Shown: in pieces, positions 15,969 to 23,675 of the stretch
How the letters are laid out: the number at the start of each line of letters is the position of its first letter
How positions within the stretch are numbered: the stretch's first letter is position 1
Assembly (NCBI GenBank): GCA_026398275.1
Contig: JAPLTF010000018.1
Coordinates: 62,001 to 126,000, forward strand
Direction: 5' to 3'
Length of the DNA stretch: 64,000 nucleotides
Source of the DNA: Verrucomicrobiota bacterium
GTDB lineage: Bacteria > Verrucomicrobiota > Verrucomicrobiia > Chthoniobacterales > Terrimicrobiaceae
Translations under genes and position numbers: made by a program
Notes under the pieces: model-generated
Database searches by the model: none
What the model was told of the DNA's origin: nothing
What the model saw: only the letters and a program-made list of their open reading frames with translations

Positions 15969-16841
15969 ATGAAGATCTATATTGACGGGGAATTTTACGA
16001 CAAGGAGAACGCGAAGATCTCGGTCTTCGACCATGGGCTGCTCTATGGCGACGGGGTTTTCGAGGGGATTCGATTTTATAACGGCCGGGTCTTCCGCCTC
16101 GAGGAGCACATCGCCCGGCTGTTCGATTCCGCAAAGGCGATCTGCCTCGATGTCGGGATGGGAGCCGCGGAGGTGTCGGAAGCGCTTCTGGAGACAATCC
16201 GCCGCAACGAACTCCGCGACGGATACGTGAGGCTGGTGGTGACCCGCGGGGTCGGCGACCTGGGCCTCAACCCCGCCAACTGCCCGCGCGCGACCGTCTT
16301 TATCATCGCCTCAAAAATCACGCTCTATCCGCCGGACAAATACGAGAACGGCCTCCACGTGGTCACCTGCGCGACGAGGAGAATCCCTCACGGTGCCCTG
16401 AGCCCGATGGTGAAGTCCCTGAACTACCTCAACAACATCCTCGCCAAAATCGAAGCCCAGCAGGCCGGGGCGGGCGAAGGGCTCATGCTCAACGAGCAGG
16501 GCTACGTCGCGGAGTGCACGGGGGACAATATCTTCACCGTGAAAAACGGCCGGATCTTCACCCCGCCGATCTCATCGGGCGCGCTCGCCGGGGTCACCCG
16601 CGCGGTGGTCTTCGAAATCGCCGCCGAACTCGGCATCCCGATCAGCGAGCCGGAGATGACCCGCTACGACATCTACACCGCGGACGAGTGCTTCCTCACC
16701 GGCACCGCCGCCGAGGTGATTCCGGCCGTCCGCCTCGACAACCGCGTCATCGGCACCGGGACCCCCGGACCTGTGACCAAACGCATGATCGCGCGCTTCC
16801 ATGAGTTGACAGCGGCCACCGGCACGGTGATTGATAAGTAG
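15969..16841 (+). CDS. ilvE: Branched-chain-amino-acid aminotransferase (class IV PLP enzyme)
   Basis: 290 residues starting at MKIYIDGEFYDKENAKIS. The fold-type IV signatures are FDHGLLYGDGVFEGIR (20-35), LEEHIARLFDSAKA, the PLP lysine K149 in MVKSLNYLNN, and the phosphate-binding region GALAGVTR. It transfers the amino group between branched-chain 2-oxo acids and glutamate; D-amino-acid or aminodeoxychorismate variants of this fold cannot be fully excluded. It stands just before mcsA with one base between stop and start, so it may be co-transcribed with the protein-quality-control operon. Confidence 0.85.
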   Translation: MKIYIDGEFYDKENAKISVFDHGLLYGDGVFEGIRFYNGRVFRLEEHIARLFDSAKAICLDVGMGAAEVSEALLETIRRNELRDGYVRLVVTRGVGDLGLNPANCPRATVFIIASKITLYPPDKYENGLHVVTCATRRIPHGALSPMVKSLNYLNNILAKIEAQQAGAGEGLMLNEQGYVAECTGDNIFTVKNGRIFTPPISSGALAGVTRAVVFEIAAELGIPISEPEMTRYDIYTADECFLTGTAAEVIPAVRLDNRVIGTGTPGPVTKRMIARFHELTAATGTVIDK

Positions 16842-16842
16842 T

Positions 16843-17334
16843 ATGCAGTGCGATGTCTGCCAGTCGAAAGAAGCCACCGTCTTTCTCACCCAAATCGTCG
16901 AGGGGAAGATGCAGAAGGTCAACCTCTGCGAGTCCTGCTCGAAGGAAAAGGGCGTGAACGACCCGACGGGCTTTGCCCTGGCGGACCTGCTCATGGGGCT
17001 GGGTGCCGCTCAGGAGATCGACAAAAATCCGGGCTCACAAAAATGCCCGGTCTGCGGGTTCACCCAGGCGGACTTCAAAAAAACCGGGCGCCTCGGCTGC
17101 AGCGCATGCTATGCCGTCTTCGCGGACGGGCTCTCGGGGATGTTGAAAAACATGCACAAGGGCACCGCCCATACCGGCAAAGCCCCGGCGGAATTCCATA
17201 AAATCCGCGAGCACAGCGAAAAGATGAAAACCCTCCAGGACCGGCTCAACCAGGCGGTCGCCGCCGAGGAATACGAGCGGGCGGCGGATCTCCGGGACCA
17301 GATCCGCAGGATTGAATCCGGGATCACCGCATGA
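16843..17334 (+). CDS. mcsA: McsA, zinc-binding activator of the arginine kinase McsB
   Basis: 163 residues. Two zinc knuckle sets are visible: CDVC...CESC (3-31) and CPVC...CSAC in the middle. A C-terminal UVR motif (QAVAAEEYERAADLRDQIRR) is present. In Firmicutes McsA activates McsB and helps target proteins to ClpC. The start is ATG at 16843, two bases after the ilvE stop. The stop overlaps the mcsB ATG (17331-17334). Confidence 0.93.
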   Translation: MQCDVCQSKEATVFLTQIVEGKMQKVNLCESCSKEKGVNDPTGFALADLLMGLGAAQEIDKNPGSQKCPVCGFTQADFKKTGRLGCSACYAVFADGLSGMLKNMHKGTAHTGKAPAEFHKIREHSEKMKTLQDRLNQAVAAEEYERAADLRDQIRRIESGITA

Positions 17335-18452
17335 AATTCTCCCGCATCATCGCCAATACCGGGGAATGGCTCTCGGGCGACGGCCCGCACAGGAACATCG
17401 TCGTCAGCAGCCGGGTCCGCCTCGCCCGCAACCTCCGCGAAAAACCGTTTCCGGGCTGGGCGAAAAAGGCCGAGCGCCTCGATGTCATGCGCCTGGTGAA
17501 GGACGCCGTGGAGCACCTCCCCGAGATGGCGGAATCCTACTCGGAGAACCTCGAAGCCCTGTCGCCTCTCGAGAAGCAGGTCCTCGTCGAGCGGCACCTG
17601 ATCAGCCGCGAGCATGCCGCAAAGGGCGTCGGCAGCGCGGTCGTCATGAATGCCCCGCAAACCCTGAGCGTCATGATCAACGAGGAGGACCACCTCCGGA
17701 TGCAGGCGATCTGCTGCGGGCTCCAGCTCACCAAAGTTTTTTCGATGATCGACCGCGTGGATTCCGAGCTCGAGGAGGTGCTCGACTACGCGTTCGATGC
17801 CGAGCTGGGCTACCTCACCGCCTGCCCGACCAATGTCGGCACCGGCATGCGGGCCTCGGCAATGCTGCACCTGCCGGGCCTCGTCATGAGCGAGCAGATC
17901 AACAAGATCGTCAACTCGGTCAACAAGATCGGCCTGGCCGTCCGCGGCCTTCACGGCGAAGGAACCGAGGCCATGGGCAACCTCTTCCAGGTCTCGAACC
18001 AGACCACGCTCGGGGAAACCGAGGAGGAGATCATCGGCCGCCTCAACCGGGTGATCGAGCAGATCCTCGAGCACGAGCAGAACGCCCGCGCCCTCCTCGC
18101 CCAGCGGAAGGCGGTCACCCTCTACGACCAGATCGGCCGCGCCTACGGCGTCCTCTCCCACGCCTACTCGATGAGCTCGAAGGAGGCGCTGAATTTTCTC
18201 TCGGTGCTCAAGCTGGGCGTCGACCTCGGGGTTTTCCCGGAACCCTGCCGGTTTCCCGTGGACGAGCTGTTCATCGAGACGCAGCCGGCCCACCTTCAAA
18301 AGGGGGCCGGAACACAAAAAATGTCGGCGGATGAAAGGGACTCCTTGCGCGCGACCATAATCCGCGCGAAATTGGGCCAGGTGGCGGAACCGGATATCGC
18401 GAATTTAAAGGCGCGCACGCCGGAGGCCACCGAAGAAAGACATGATGAATAA
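17331..18452 (+). CDS. mcsB: McsB, protein-arginine kinase
   Basis: 373 residues, the usual length. The guanido-phosphotransferase fold is shown by SSRVRLARNLREKPFPG, the catalytic acidic loop MINEEDHLRMQ, and CPTNVGTGMRASAMLHLPG. Near the end, ERDSLRATIIRAKL contains the RDxxRA element that forms the allosteric phosphoarginine pocket in characterised McsB. The kinase phosphorylates arginines to mark proteins for ClpCP. The order mcsA-mcsB-clpC with overlaps matches Bacillus, but no ctsR repressor gene precedes it. Confidence 0.95.
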   Translation: MKFSRIIANTGEWLSGDGPHRNIVVSSRVRLARNLREKPFPGWAKKAERLDVMRLVKDAVEHLPEMAESYSENLEALSPLEKQVLVERHLISREHAAKGVGSAVVMNAPQTLSVMINEEDHLRMQAICCGLQLTKVFSMIDRVDSELEEVLDYAFDAELGYLTACPTNVGTGMRASAMLHLPGLVMSEQINKIVNSVNKIGLAVRGLHGEGTEAMGNLFQVSNQTTLGETEEEIIGRLNRVIEQILEHEQNARALLAQRKAVTLYDQIGRAYGVLSHAYSMSSKEALNFLSVLKLGVDLGVFPEPCRFPVDELFIETQPAHLQKGAGTQKMSADERDSLRATIIRAKLGQVAEPDIANLKARTPEATEERHDE

Positions 18453-20922
18453 CTTCACTCCACGCGCACAGCAGGTCCTCGCTCTTGCCCGCAAAGAGGC
18501 GGACCGTTTCAACCACAACTACGTCGGCACCGAGCATCTTCTGCTCGGGCTCATCAAGCTGGGACAGGGAGTGGCGGTCAACGTCCTCCAAAAAATGGGC
18601 CTCGACCTCGAGACGGTCCGCATGGAGGTGGAGAAGCAGGTCGGCTCGGGTCCCGAGACGAAGATGGTGGGAAATATTCCCTACACCCCGCGCGTGAAAA
18701 AGGTTCTCGCGCTCGCCGGCAAGGAAGCCAAGAGCCTGCAGCATTCTTATGTCGGCACCGAACACATTCTCCTCGGCCTCCTTCGCGAGGGCGAGGGCGT
18801 CGCGGCGCGCGTCCTGAAAAACCTGGAGGTCGACATCGAGCGCACGCGCAACGAAATCCTCCGCGAGCTCGATCCGAATTTTTCACCGCAGGAGGAAGGC
18901 GATGCCGTCCCCGCGGAAGCGGGCGGAAAAAAAGACAGCAAGACCCCGGCCCTGCGCGCATTCGGCCGCGACCTCACCGAGCTGGCCAAAAAGGGCGAGC
19001 TGGATCCGGTCATCGGCCGTGCCGATGAAATTGAGCGCGTGGTGCAAATTCTCTGCCGCCGCAGCAAGAACAACCCCGTCCTCATCGGAGAGGCGGGCGT
19101 GGGCAAAACCGCGATCGCCGAGGGCCTCGCCCAGGAAATTGTCGCCGGCAACATCCCGGAGCTCCTCCACGATAAAAAAGTCATCACCCTCGACCTCGCC
19201 CTCATGGTCGCCGGCACGAAATACCGCGGCCAGTTCGAGGAGCGGATCAAGGCGGTCATGGATGAGATCCGCCGCAACAAGAACGTGATCCTCTTCATCG
19301 ACGAGCTGCACACGATCGTCGGCGCGGGCTCTGCGGAGGGGGCGATGGATGCCTCGAATATCATCAAGCCGGCCCTCAGCCGCGGCGAGCTCCAGTGCAT
19401 CGGCGCCACCACGCTGAACGAATACCGGAAATACATCGAAAAAGATGCCGCGCTCGAACGCCGGTTCCAGACGGTCAAAGTCGAGGCCCCCTCGGTCGAG
19501 GAGACGATCCTCATCCTCAAGGGCATCCGCCCGAAATACGAGGCACATCACAAGGCCAGAATCCTGGACGAATCCCTCGAGGCGGCCGCGAAGCTCACCG
19601 ACCGCTACCTCACCGGCCGGTTCCTTCCGGACAAGGCGATCGATGTCATGGACGAGGCCGGCTCGCGCGCCCGCATCGCCGCCATGTCCCGCCCGCCGAA
19701 CGTGAAGGACGTGGAGGCGGAAATCGAGCGCACCCGTCTCGCAAAGGAGGCCGCCATCAAGGCCCAGGACTTTGAAAATGCCGCCGCCCTCCGCGACAGC
19801 GAGAAGCAGTCGAAGGAAAACCTCGACGCCATCCTCGCCGAGTGGAGGACGAACAAGGACGAAAAGGAAGTCGTCGTCACCGAGGATGACATCATGCACG
19901 TCATCTCGAAGTGGACGGGGGTTCCGCTCTCCCGCATGGAGCAGCAGGAGACCGCGAAGCTGCTCGCCATGGAATCCGAAATGCAGGGCAAGGTCATCGG
20001 CCAGAACGAGGCGGTCACCGCCATCAGCAAGGCCTTGCGCCGGTCGCGCGCCGACCTCAAGGATCCCCGCCGGCCGATCGGCTCGTTCATCTTCCTCGGA
20101 CCCACCGGCGTCGGAAAAACGTTCCTCGCCCGCACGCTTGCGGAGTTCATGTTCGGCGATGCCGATGCGCTCATCCAGATCGACATGAGCGAATACATGG
20201 AGAAGTTCACTGCCTCCCGCCTCATCGGCTCGCCTCCGGGATACATCGGATACGAGGAGGGCGGCCAGCTCAGCGAGGCGGTCCGCCGCCGACCATACTC
20301 CGTCGTCCTGTTCGACGAGATCGAAAAGGCCCACCCGGATGTCATGCACCTCCTCCTCCAGATCCTGGAGGAAGGAAAAATCACCGATTCGCTCGGCCGC
20401 AAAATCGACTTCCGCAACACGATCATCATCATGACCTCAAACGTCGGGGCCGAGCTGATCAAAAAGCAGACGACCCTCGGATTCGGCGCCCCGAACCTCG
20501 ACGACAACCACGAGGGGATGCGCGGAAAAATCCTCGAGGAAACCAAGCGGGTCTTCAAGCCCGAGTTCCTCAACCGCCTCGACGACATCATCGTCTTCCA
20601 CACGCTCACCAAGCCGGACCTCATCAAGATCGTGAACCTCGAGATGAGCAAGGTCATCGAGCGCATCCGCACGAAGGATGTCCATATCTCGCTTGATATC
20701 TCGGCGGAAGAATTCCTCGTGGAAAAAGGCTACGATCCAACCTACGGGGCCCGCCCGATGCGGCGCGCCGTCGAGCGCTACCTGGAGGACCCGATGGCCG
20801 AGGAAATCCTCCGCGGCAACATCAAGCCGGGCGACACGGTCACCGTCAAACGCGATGGAGAAAAGCTGGCCTTCGCCGTGGAGAAGTCCACAGCGGAACC
20901 CGTCAGCGAGCCCGCCGCCTGA
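18442..20922 (+). CDS. clpC: ClpC, AAA+ unfoldase of the ClpCP protease
   Basis: 826 residues. Two N-terminal Clp_N repeats (FTPRAQQVLALARKEA and YTPRVKKVLALAGKEA), Walker A1 GEAGVGKT (216-223), a UVR-type middle region (AIKAQDFENAAALRDSEKQ), Walker A2 GPTGVGKT (553-560), and an LGFG loop near 679 that docks ClpP. ClpC unfolds substrates for ClpP; with McsB it would recognise arginine-phosphorylated proteins through the N domain. It begins at 18442 or 18445 (tandem ATG), inside the mcsB 3' end. No clear terminator follows; about 30 bases separate it from a small convergent ORF. Confidence 0.97.
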   Translation: MMNNFTPRAQQVLALARKEADRFNHNYVGTEHLLLGLIKLGQGVAVNVLQKMGLDLETVRMEVEKQVGSGPETKMVGNIPYTPRVKKVLALAGKEAKSLQHSYVGTEHILLGLLREGEGVAARVLKNLEVDIERTRNEILRELDPNFSPQEEGDAVPAEAGGKKDSKTPALRAFGRDLTELAKKGELDPVIGRADEIERVVQILCRRSKNNPVLIGEAGVGKTAIAEGLAQEIVAGNIPELLHDKKVITLDLALMVAGTKYRGQFEERIKAVMDEIRRNKNVILFIDELHTIVGAGSAEGAMDASNIIKPALSRGELQCIGATTLNEYRKYIEKDAALERRFQTVKVEAPSVEETILILKGIRPKYEAHHKARILDESLEAAAKLTDRYLTGRFLPDKAIDVMDEAGSRARIAAMSRPPNVKDVEAEIERTRLAKEAAIKAQDFENAAALRDSEKQSKENLDAILAEWRTNKDEKEVVVTEDDIMHVISKWTGVPLSRMEQQETAKLLAMESEMQGKVIGQNEAVTAISKALRRSRADLKDPRRPIGSFIFLGPTGVGKTFLARTLAEFMFGDADALIQIDMSEYMEKFTASRLIGSPPGYIGYEEGGQLSEAVRRRPYSVVLFDEIEKAHPDVMHLLLQILEEGKITDSLGRKIDFRNTIIIMTSNVGAELIKKQTTLGFGAPNLDDNHEGMRGKILEETKRVFKPEFLNRLDDIIVFHTLTKPDLIKIVNLEMSKVIERIRTKDVHISLDISAEEFLVEKGYDPTYGARPMRRAVERYLEDPMAEEILRGNIKPGDTVTVKRDGEKLAFAVEKSTAEPVSEPAA

Positions 20923-20955
20923 TTCATCCCCGCCCCAGAGCGCACCTTTCGCGCT

Positions 20956-21093
20956 TCAGAGAAACCGCAGAGCGGAGCCCGCAATCCGATCAAGCGCGGC
21001 CTTGCGTTTGGCATCGGATGTAAGATTGCTGCTGAAGACAAACTCCAGGATCAGTCCGGCCACAATGATCGCGAGGATTGTTTGCGTTCTCAT
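20956..21093 (-). CDS. Possible 45-residue single-pass membrane peptide
   Basis: An ATG at 21093, 14 bases after the HAD phosphatase stop, opens 45 codons to TGA at 20956. The product starts MRTQTILAIIVAGLILEF, a hydrophobic stretch of about 17 residues, then a short basic tail (SDAKRKAALDRIAG). The topology suits a small anchored peptide. No good ribosome-binding site is visible and no family is recognised. Confidence 0.4.
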   Translation of the reverse strand: MRTQTILAIIVAGLILEFVFSSNLTSDAKRKAALDRIAGSALRFL

Positions 21094-21106
21094 CGTGTTG
21101 ATTGTT

Positions 21107-21859
21107 TCAGGTGGAAAATCCGCAGACAAGTTCCCTGAGTTCCTCCGGAGCCTCGATCAGGTGGTCCGGGTTCAGCTCGCTGATCGATTTCCGGCTGTTG
21201 TATCCCCAGGTGACGGCCGCCATGTGGATCCCGGTCTCCTGGGCGGCCTCGATGTCGCGGACCTCGTCCCCGACCAGCAGGACATGCTTGGGCTTCAGCT
21301 TGTGCTCCTTGAGAATCTTTCGGACCACGCGCGCTTTGCCGGTGAGTTTGGAGGAGGTGTGAACAAAATCAAAAATCTCGATGCTGTATTTTTTCAGGAA
21401 CACGGCGACATTTTCCTCCGAATTTGAGGTGAGGATTCCCAGCCGGAACCCGTCCGCATGAAGGCTCCGGAGGATGTCCACCATCCCATTGAAAGGCTGG
21501 ATGCTGTCCATCCTCAGGTTGAGCTCCTCCTTCCCGCGCTGCGAAATCTTCGGCAGGCGCGTGGCCGGGATTCCCAGGAATTTGATCAGCTCGCGGGTCC
21601 GCATGTCGCGTGCGAGAGGCACGTCGGGCTCCTCAAGGCGGCGGAATCCGAATTCCGGAGCCATCGAGTTGAGGATCTCCAGCCCGCACTGGAAGGTATC
21701 CGCCACGGTCCCGTCAAAATCAAACAGCAGAAGCTTCGGCCGCGACAGCAGCCTGCCGGCGGCACCCGCCCTCCGCCGCCCCCCGCGCATCACGAAGCGC
21801 GCGAACCGCTTGACCCGGGAGCCTCGCCCGGCAACACCGTGTTTCCTTTGAATTTTCAC
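21107..21859 (-). CDS. HAD-superfamily hydrolase, phosphoglycolate phosphatase-like
   Basis: Up to 250 residues from a GTG at 21859 directly following AGAGGA; an internal ATG at 21790 would give a shorter form. HAD motif I is LLLFDFDGTVADTF (about 43-56). Motif II is ILTSNSEENV, the lysine lies in SKLTGKARVVRKIL, and motif III is LLVGDEVRDIEAAQ. The cap domain is of the small helical type between motifs I and II, as in Gph/PgmB-like enzymes. The basic N-terminal 40 residues are unusual and may not be translated. The GTG overlaps the stop of a short upstream ORF (GTGA). Confidence 0.85.
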   Translation of the reverse strand: MKIQRKHGVAGRGSRVKRFARFVMRGGRRRAGAAGRLLSRPKLLLFDFDGTVADTFQCGLEILNSMAPEFGFRRLEEPDVPLARDMRTRELIKFLGIPATRLPKISQRGKEELNLRMDSIQPFNGMVDILRSLHADGFRLGILTSNSEENVAVFLKKYSIEIFDFVHTSSKLTGKARVVRKILKEHKLKPKHVLLVGDEVRDIEAAQETGIHMAAVTWGYNSRKSISELNPDHLIEAPEELRELVCGFST

Positions 21860-21999
21860 TCCTCTGGCTCGGGTGCAATCACGAGGCGGAACCTATCTGC
21901 TATTCGCAGGCTCGACCAGCATTTCATGCCTGCGACAATGACATCATCCTCCAGATTCATGGGAGCAGGTTGGCCCAACAGAGCACATGAAATGATCAT
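21856..21999 (-). CDS. Possible 47-residue upstream ORF coupled to the HAD gene
   Basis: An ATG at 21999 opens 47 codons beginning MIISCALLGQPAPMNLEDDV and ending APEPEE. Its TGA overlaps the GTG start of the HAD phosphatase by four bases, the same coupling used throughout this window. No family is recognised and no ribosome-binding site is seen. Confidence 0.35.
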   Translation of the reverse strand: MIISCALLGQPAPMNLEDDVIVAGMKCWSSLRIADRFRLVIAPEPEE

Positions 22000-22119
22000 T
22001 TTCAATCGCCGGCCTTTGTTCCGAACGGAACGGAGGGCCGCTCGCAGGAATTGACCTCCCGCGCGCCCGCTGGCAGACTGCCGCGAACATAGGCGGCTTG
22101 AGCTGCCTCCAGAAAATCC

Positions 22120-23004
22120 ATGAAAAATCGCAAGGGCATCATTCTGGCCGGCGGATCGGGAACCCGCCTGCACCCGATCACCCAGGCTGTCTCCAAGCAG
22201 CTCCTTCCGGTTTACGACAAGCCGATGATCTACTATCCGCTGAGCACGCTCCTGCTCGCGGGCATCCGGGAAATACTCATCATCTCCACCCCTCACGACC
22301 TGCCCTCGTTCCGGCGGCTCCTCGGCGATGGCTCCCGCTTCGGCGTTTCCTTCTCGTTCTGTGAGCAGCCGAGCCCGGACGGCCTGGCCCAGGCGTTCAT
22401 CCTCGGGGAGGCGTTTCTGGCCGGGAGCCCGGCGGCGCTCGTTCTCGGCGACAACCTTTTCTACGGAAGCGAGCTCACCCAGGTGCTCCTCGAGGCCGAT
22501 GCCTGGCGTGAGGGCGCGACGATTTTCGCCTACGAGGTCACCAATCCCTCGGATTACGGAGTGGTCGAATTTGACGCGGAGGGCCGGGCCATTTCGCTCG
22601 AGGAAAAACCCACCGATCCCAAAAGCCGCTGCGCCATCCCGGGGCTCTACTTCTACGATGAGCGCGTCGCCGCGCTGGCCTGCTCGCTCAAGCCCTCGCA
22701 CCGCGGGGAGCTCGAAATCACCGACCTCAACCGGCTCTATCTCGCGGAGGGAACGCTCCGGGTCAAACGCTTCGGCCGCGGCACCGCCTGGCTCGACACC
22801 GGCACCCACGACTCCCTGCTGGAGGCCGGCGACTTCGTGCGCGCCATCCAGAACCGTCAGGGCCTCCAGATCGCCTGCCTCGAGGAAATCGCCTTCAGCA
22901 AAGGCTGGCTGAGCGAGGACCAACTCGCGGAAATTGCTGCACGCTTTGGAAAATCCTCCTACGGCACCTACCTGAAAAGCATTCTCGAACGAACCCGCCC
23001 ATGA
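22120..23004 (+). CDS. rmlA: Glucose-1-phosphate thymidylyltransferase
   Basis: 294 residues. The nucleotidyltransferase signature [16 protein letters not shown] (6-21) and the following [19 protein letters not shown] are diagnostic of RfbA/RmlA. The active-site region VLGDNLFYG and the C-terminal [17 protein letters not shown] are also present. It makes dTDP-glucose from glucose-1-phosphate and dTTP, the first step toward dTDP-rhamnose. The next gene (rmlC) overlaps by four bases; rmlB and rmlD are not in the window. Confidence 0.95.
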   Translation: MKNRKGIILAGGSGTRLHPITQAVSKQLLPVYDKPMIYYPLSTLLLAGIREILIISTPHDLPSFRRLLGDGSRFGVSFSFCEQPSPDGLAQAFILGEAFLAGSPAALVLGDNLFYGSELTQVLLEADAWREGATIFAYEVTNPSDYGVVEFDAEGRAISLEEKPTDPKSRCAIPGLYFYDERVAALACSLKPSHRGELEITDLNRLYLAEGTLRVKRFGRGTAWLDTGTHDSLLEAGDFVRAIQNRQGLQIACLEEIAFSKGWLSEDQLAEIAARFGKSSYGTYLKSILERTRP

Positions 23005-23600
23005 GAACCGAACCACTGAAAATCGAGGGGGCATTGCTCCTGCAGCCCCAGCTCTACGGCGACGACCGCGGGTTCTTCCTGGAAACCTGGAACCGCAAGG
23101 TCTTCGCGGAGATCGGGCTCGACTGCGACTTCGTCCAGGACAACCACAGCCGATCGTCAAAAAATGTGCTGCGCGGCATGCATTATCAGGTCAATGGAAA
23201 AGCTCAGGGGAAGATCGTGTGGGTGTCGAGCGGAGCCGTCTTCGACGCGGTGGTGGACCTCCGAGAGGACTCCCCGACATTCGGCAAATGGGACGGACGG
23301 CTGCTCACCAGCGTCTGCCACGAGCGGCTCTGGGCACCGCCGGGATGCGCCCACGGGTTCCTCGTCGTCAGCGAACACGCCGACTTCCATTACAAATGCA
23401 CCGACTACTACTCGCCGCAGGATGAGAGGATCCTTCGCTGGGATGATCCGGAAATCGGCATCTACTGGCCGGTCCCGCTCGGGCTGAAGCCCCTGCTGAA
23501 TCCCCGCGATGCGGGCGGTCCGGGGTTTTCCTCATGCGAGAAGTATCCGGCAGGAATGGATCTGGGGCGCGGATTTCCGGCGCGGCAGCCCGGCCGCTGA
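23001..23600 (+). CDS. rmlC: dTDP-4-dehydrorhamnose 3,5-epimerase
   Basis: 199 residues. The cupin RmlC signatures are [27 protein letters not shown] (with the catalytic His following RG), [23 protein letters not shown], and [10 protein letters not shown]. The C-terminal 25 residues after LLNPRDA are a divergent glycine/arginine-rich tail. It epimerises C3 and C5 of dTDP-4-keto-6-deoxyglucose on the way to rhamnose used in surface glycans. It is coupled to rmlA by an ATGA overlap. Confidence 0.94.
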   Translation: MRTEPLKIEGALLLQPQLYGDDRGFFLETWNRKVFAEIGLDCDFVQDNHSRSSKNVLRGMHYQVNGKAQGKIVWVSSGAVFDAVVDLREDSPTFGKWDGRLLTSVCHERLWAPPGCAHGFLVVSEHADFHYKCTDYYSPQDERILRWDDPEIGIYWPVPLGLKPLLNPRDAGGPGFSSCEKYPAGMDLGRGFPARQPGR

Positions 23601-23675
23601 AGCACTGGAGGGCGTAGCCCTGCGGCATTCCCTTCTCGCCGAGTGCATGCGGGGAATGGTAGGAATGGACACCGT

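Noticed and set aside
21790-21859. Extended basic N terminus of the HAD phosphatase as a targeting signal
   Set aside because: Arginine-rich low-complexity leader without hydrophobic core or twin-arginine motif; more likely a start-site uncertainty.
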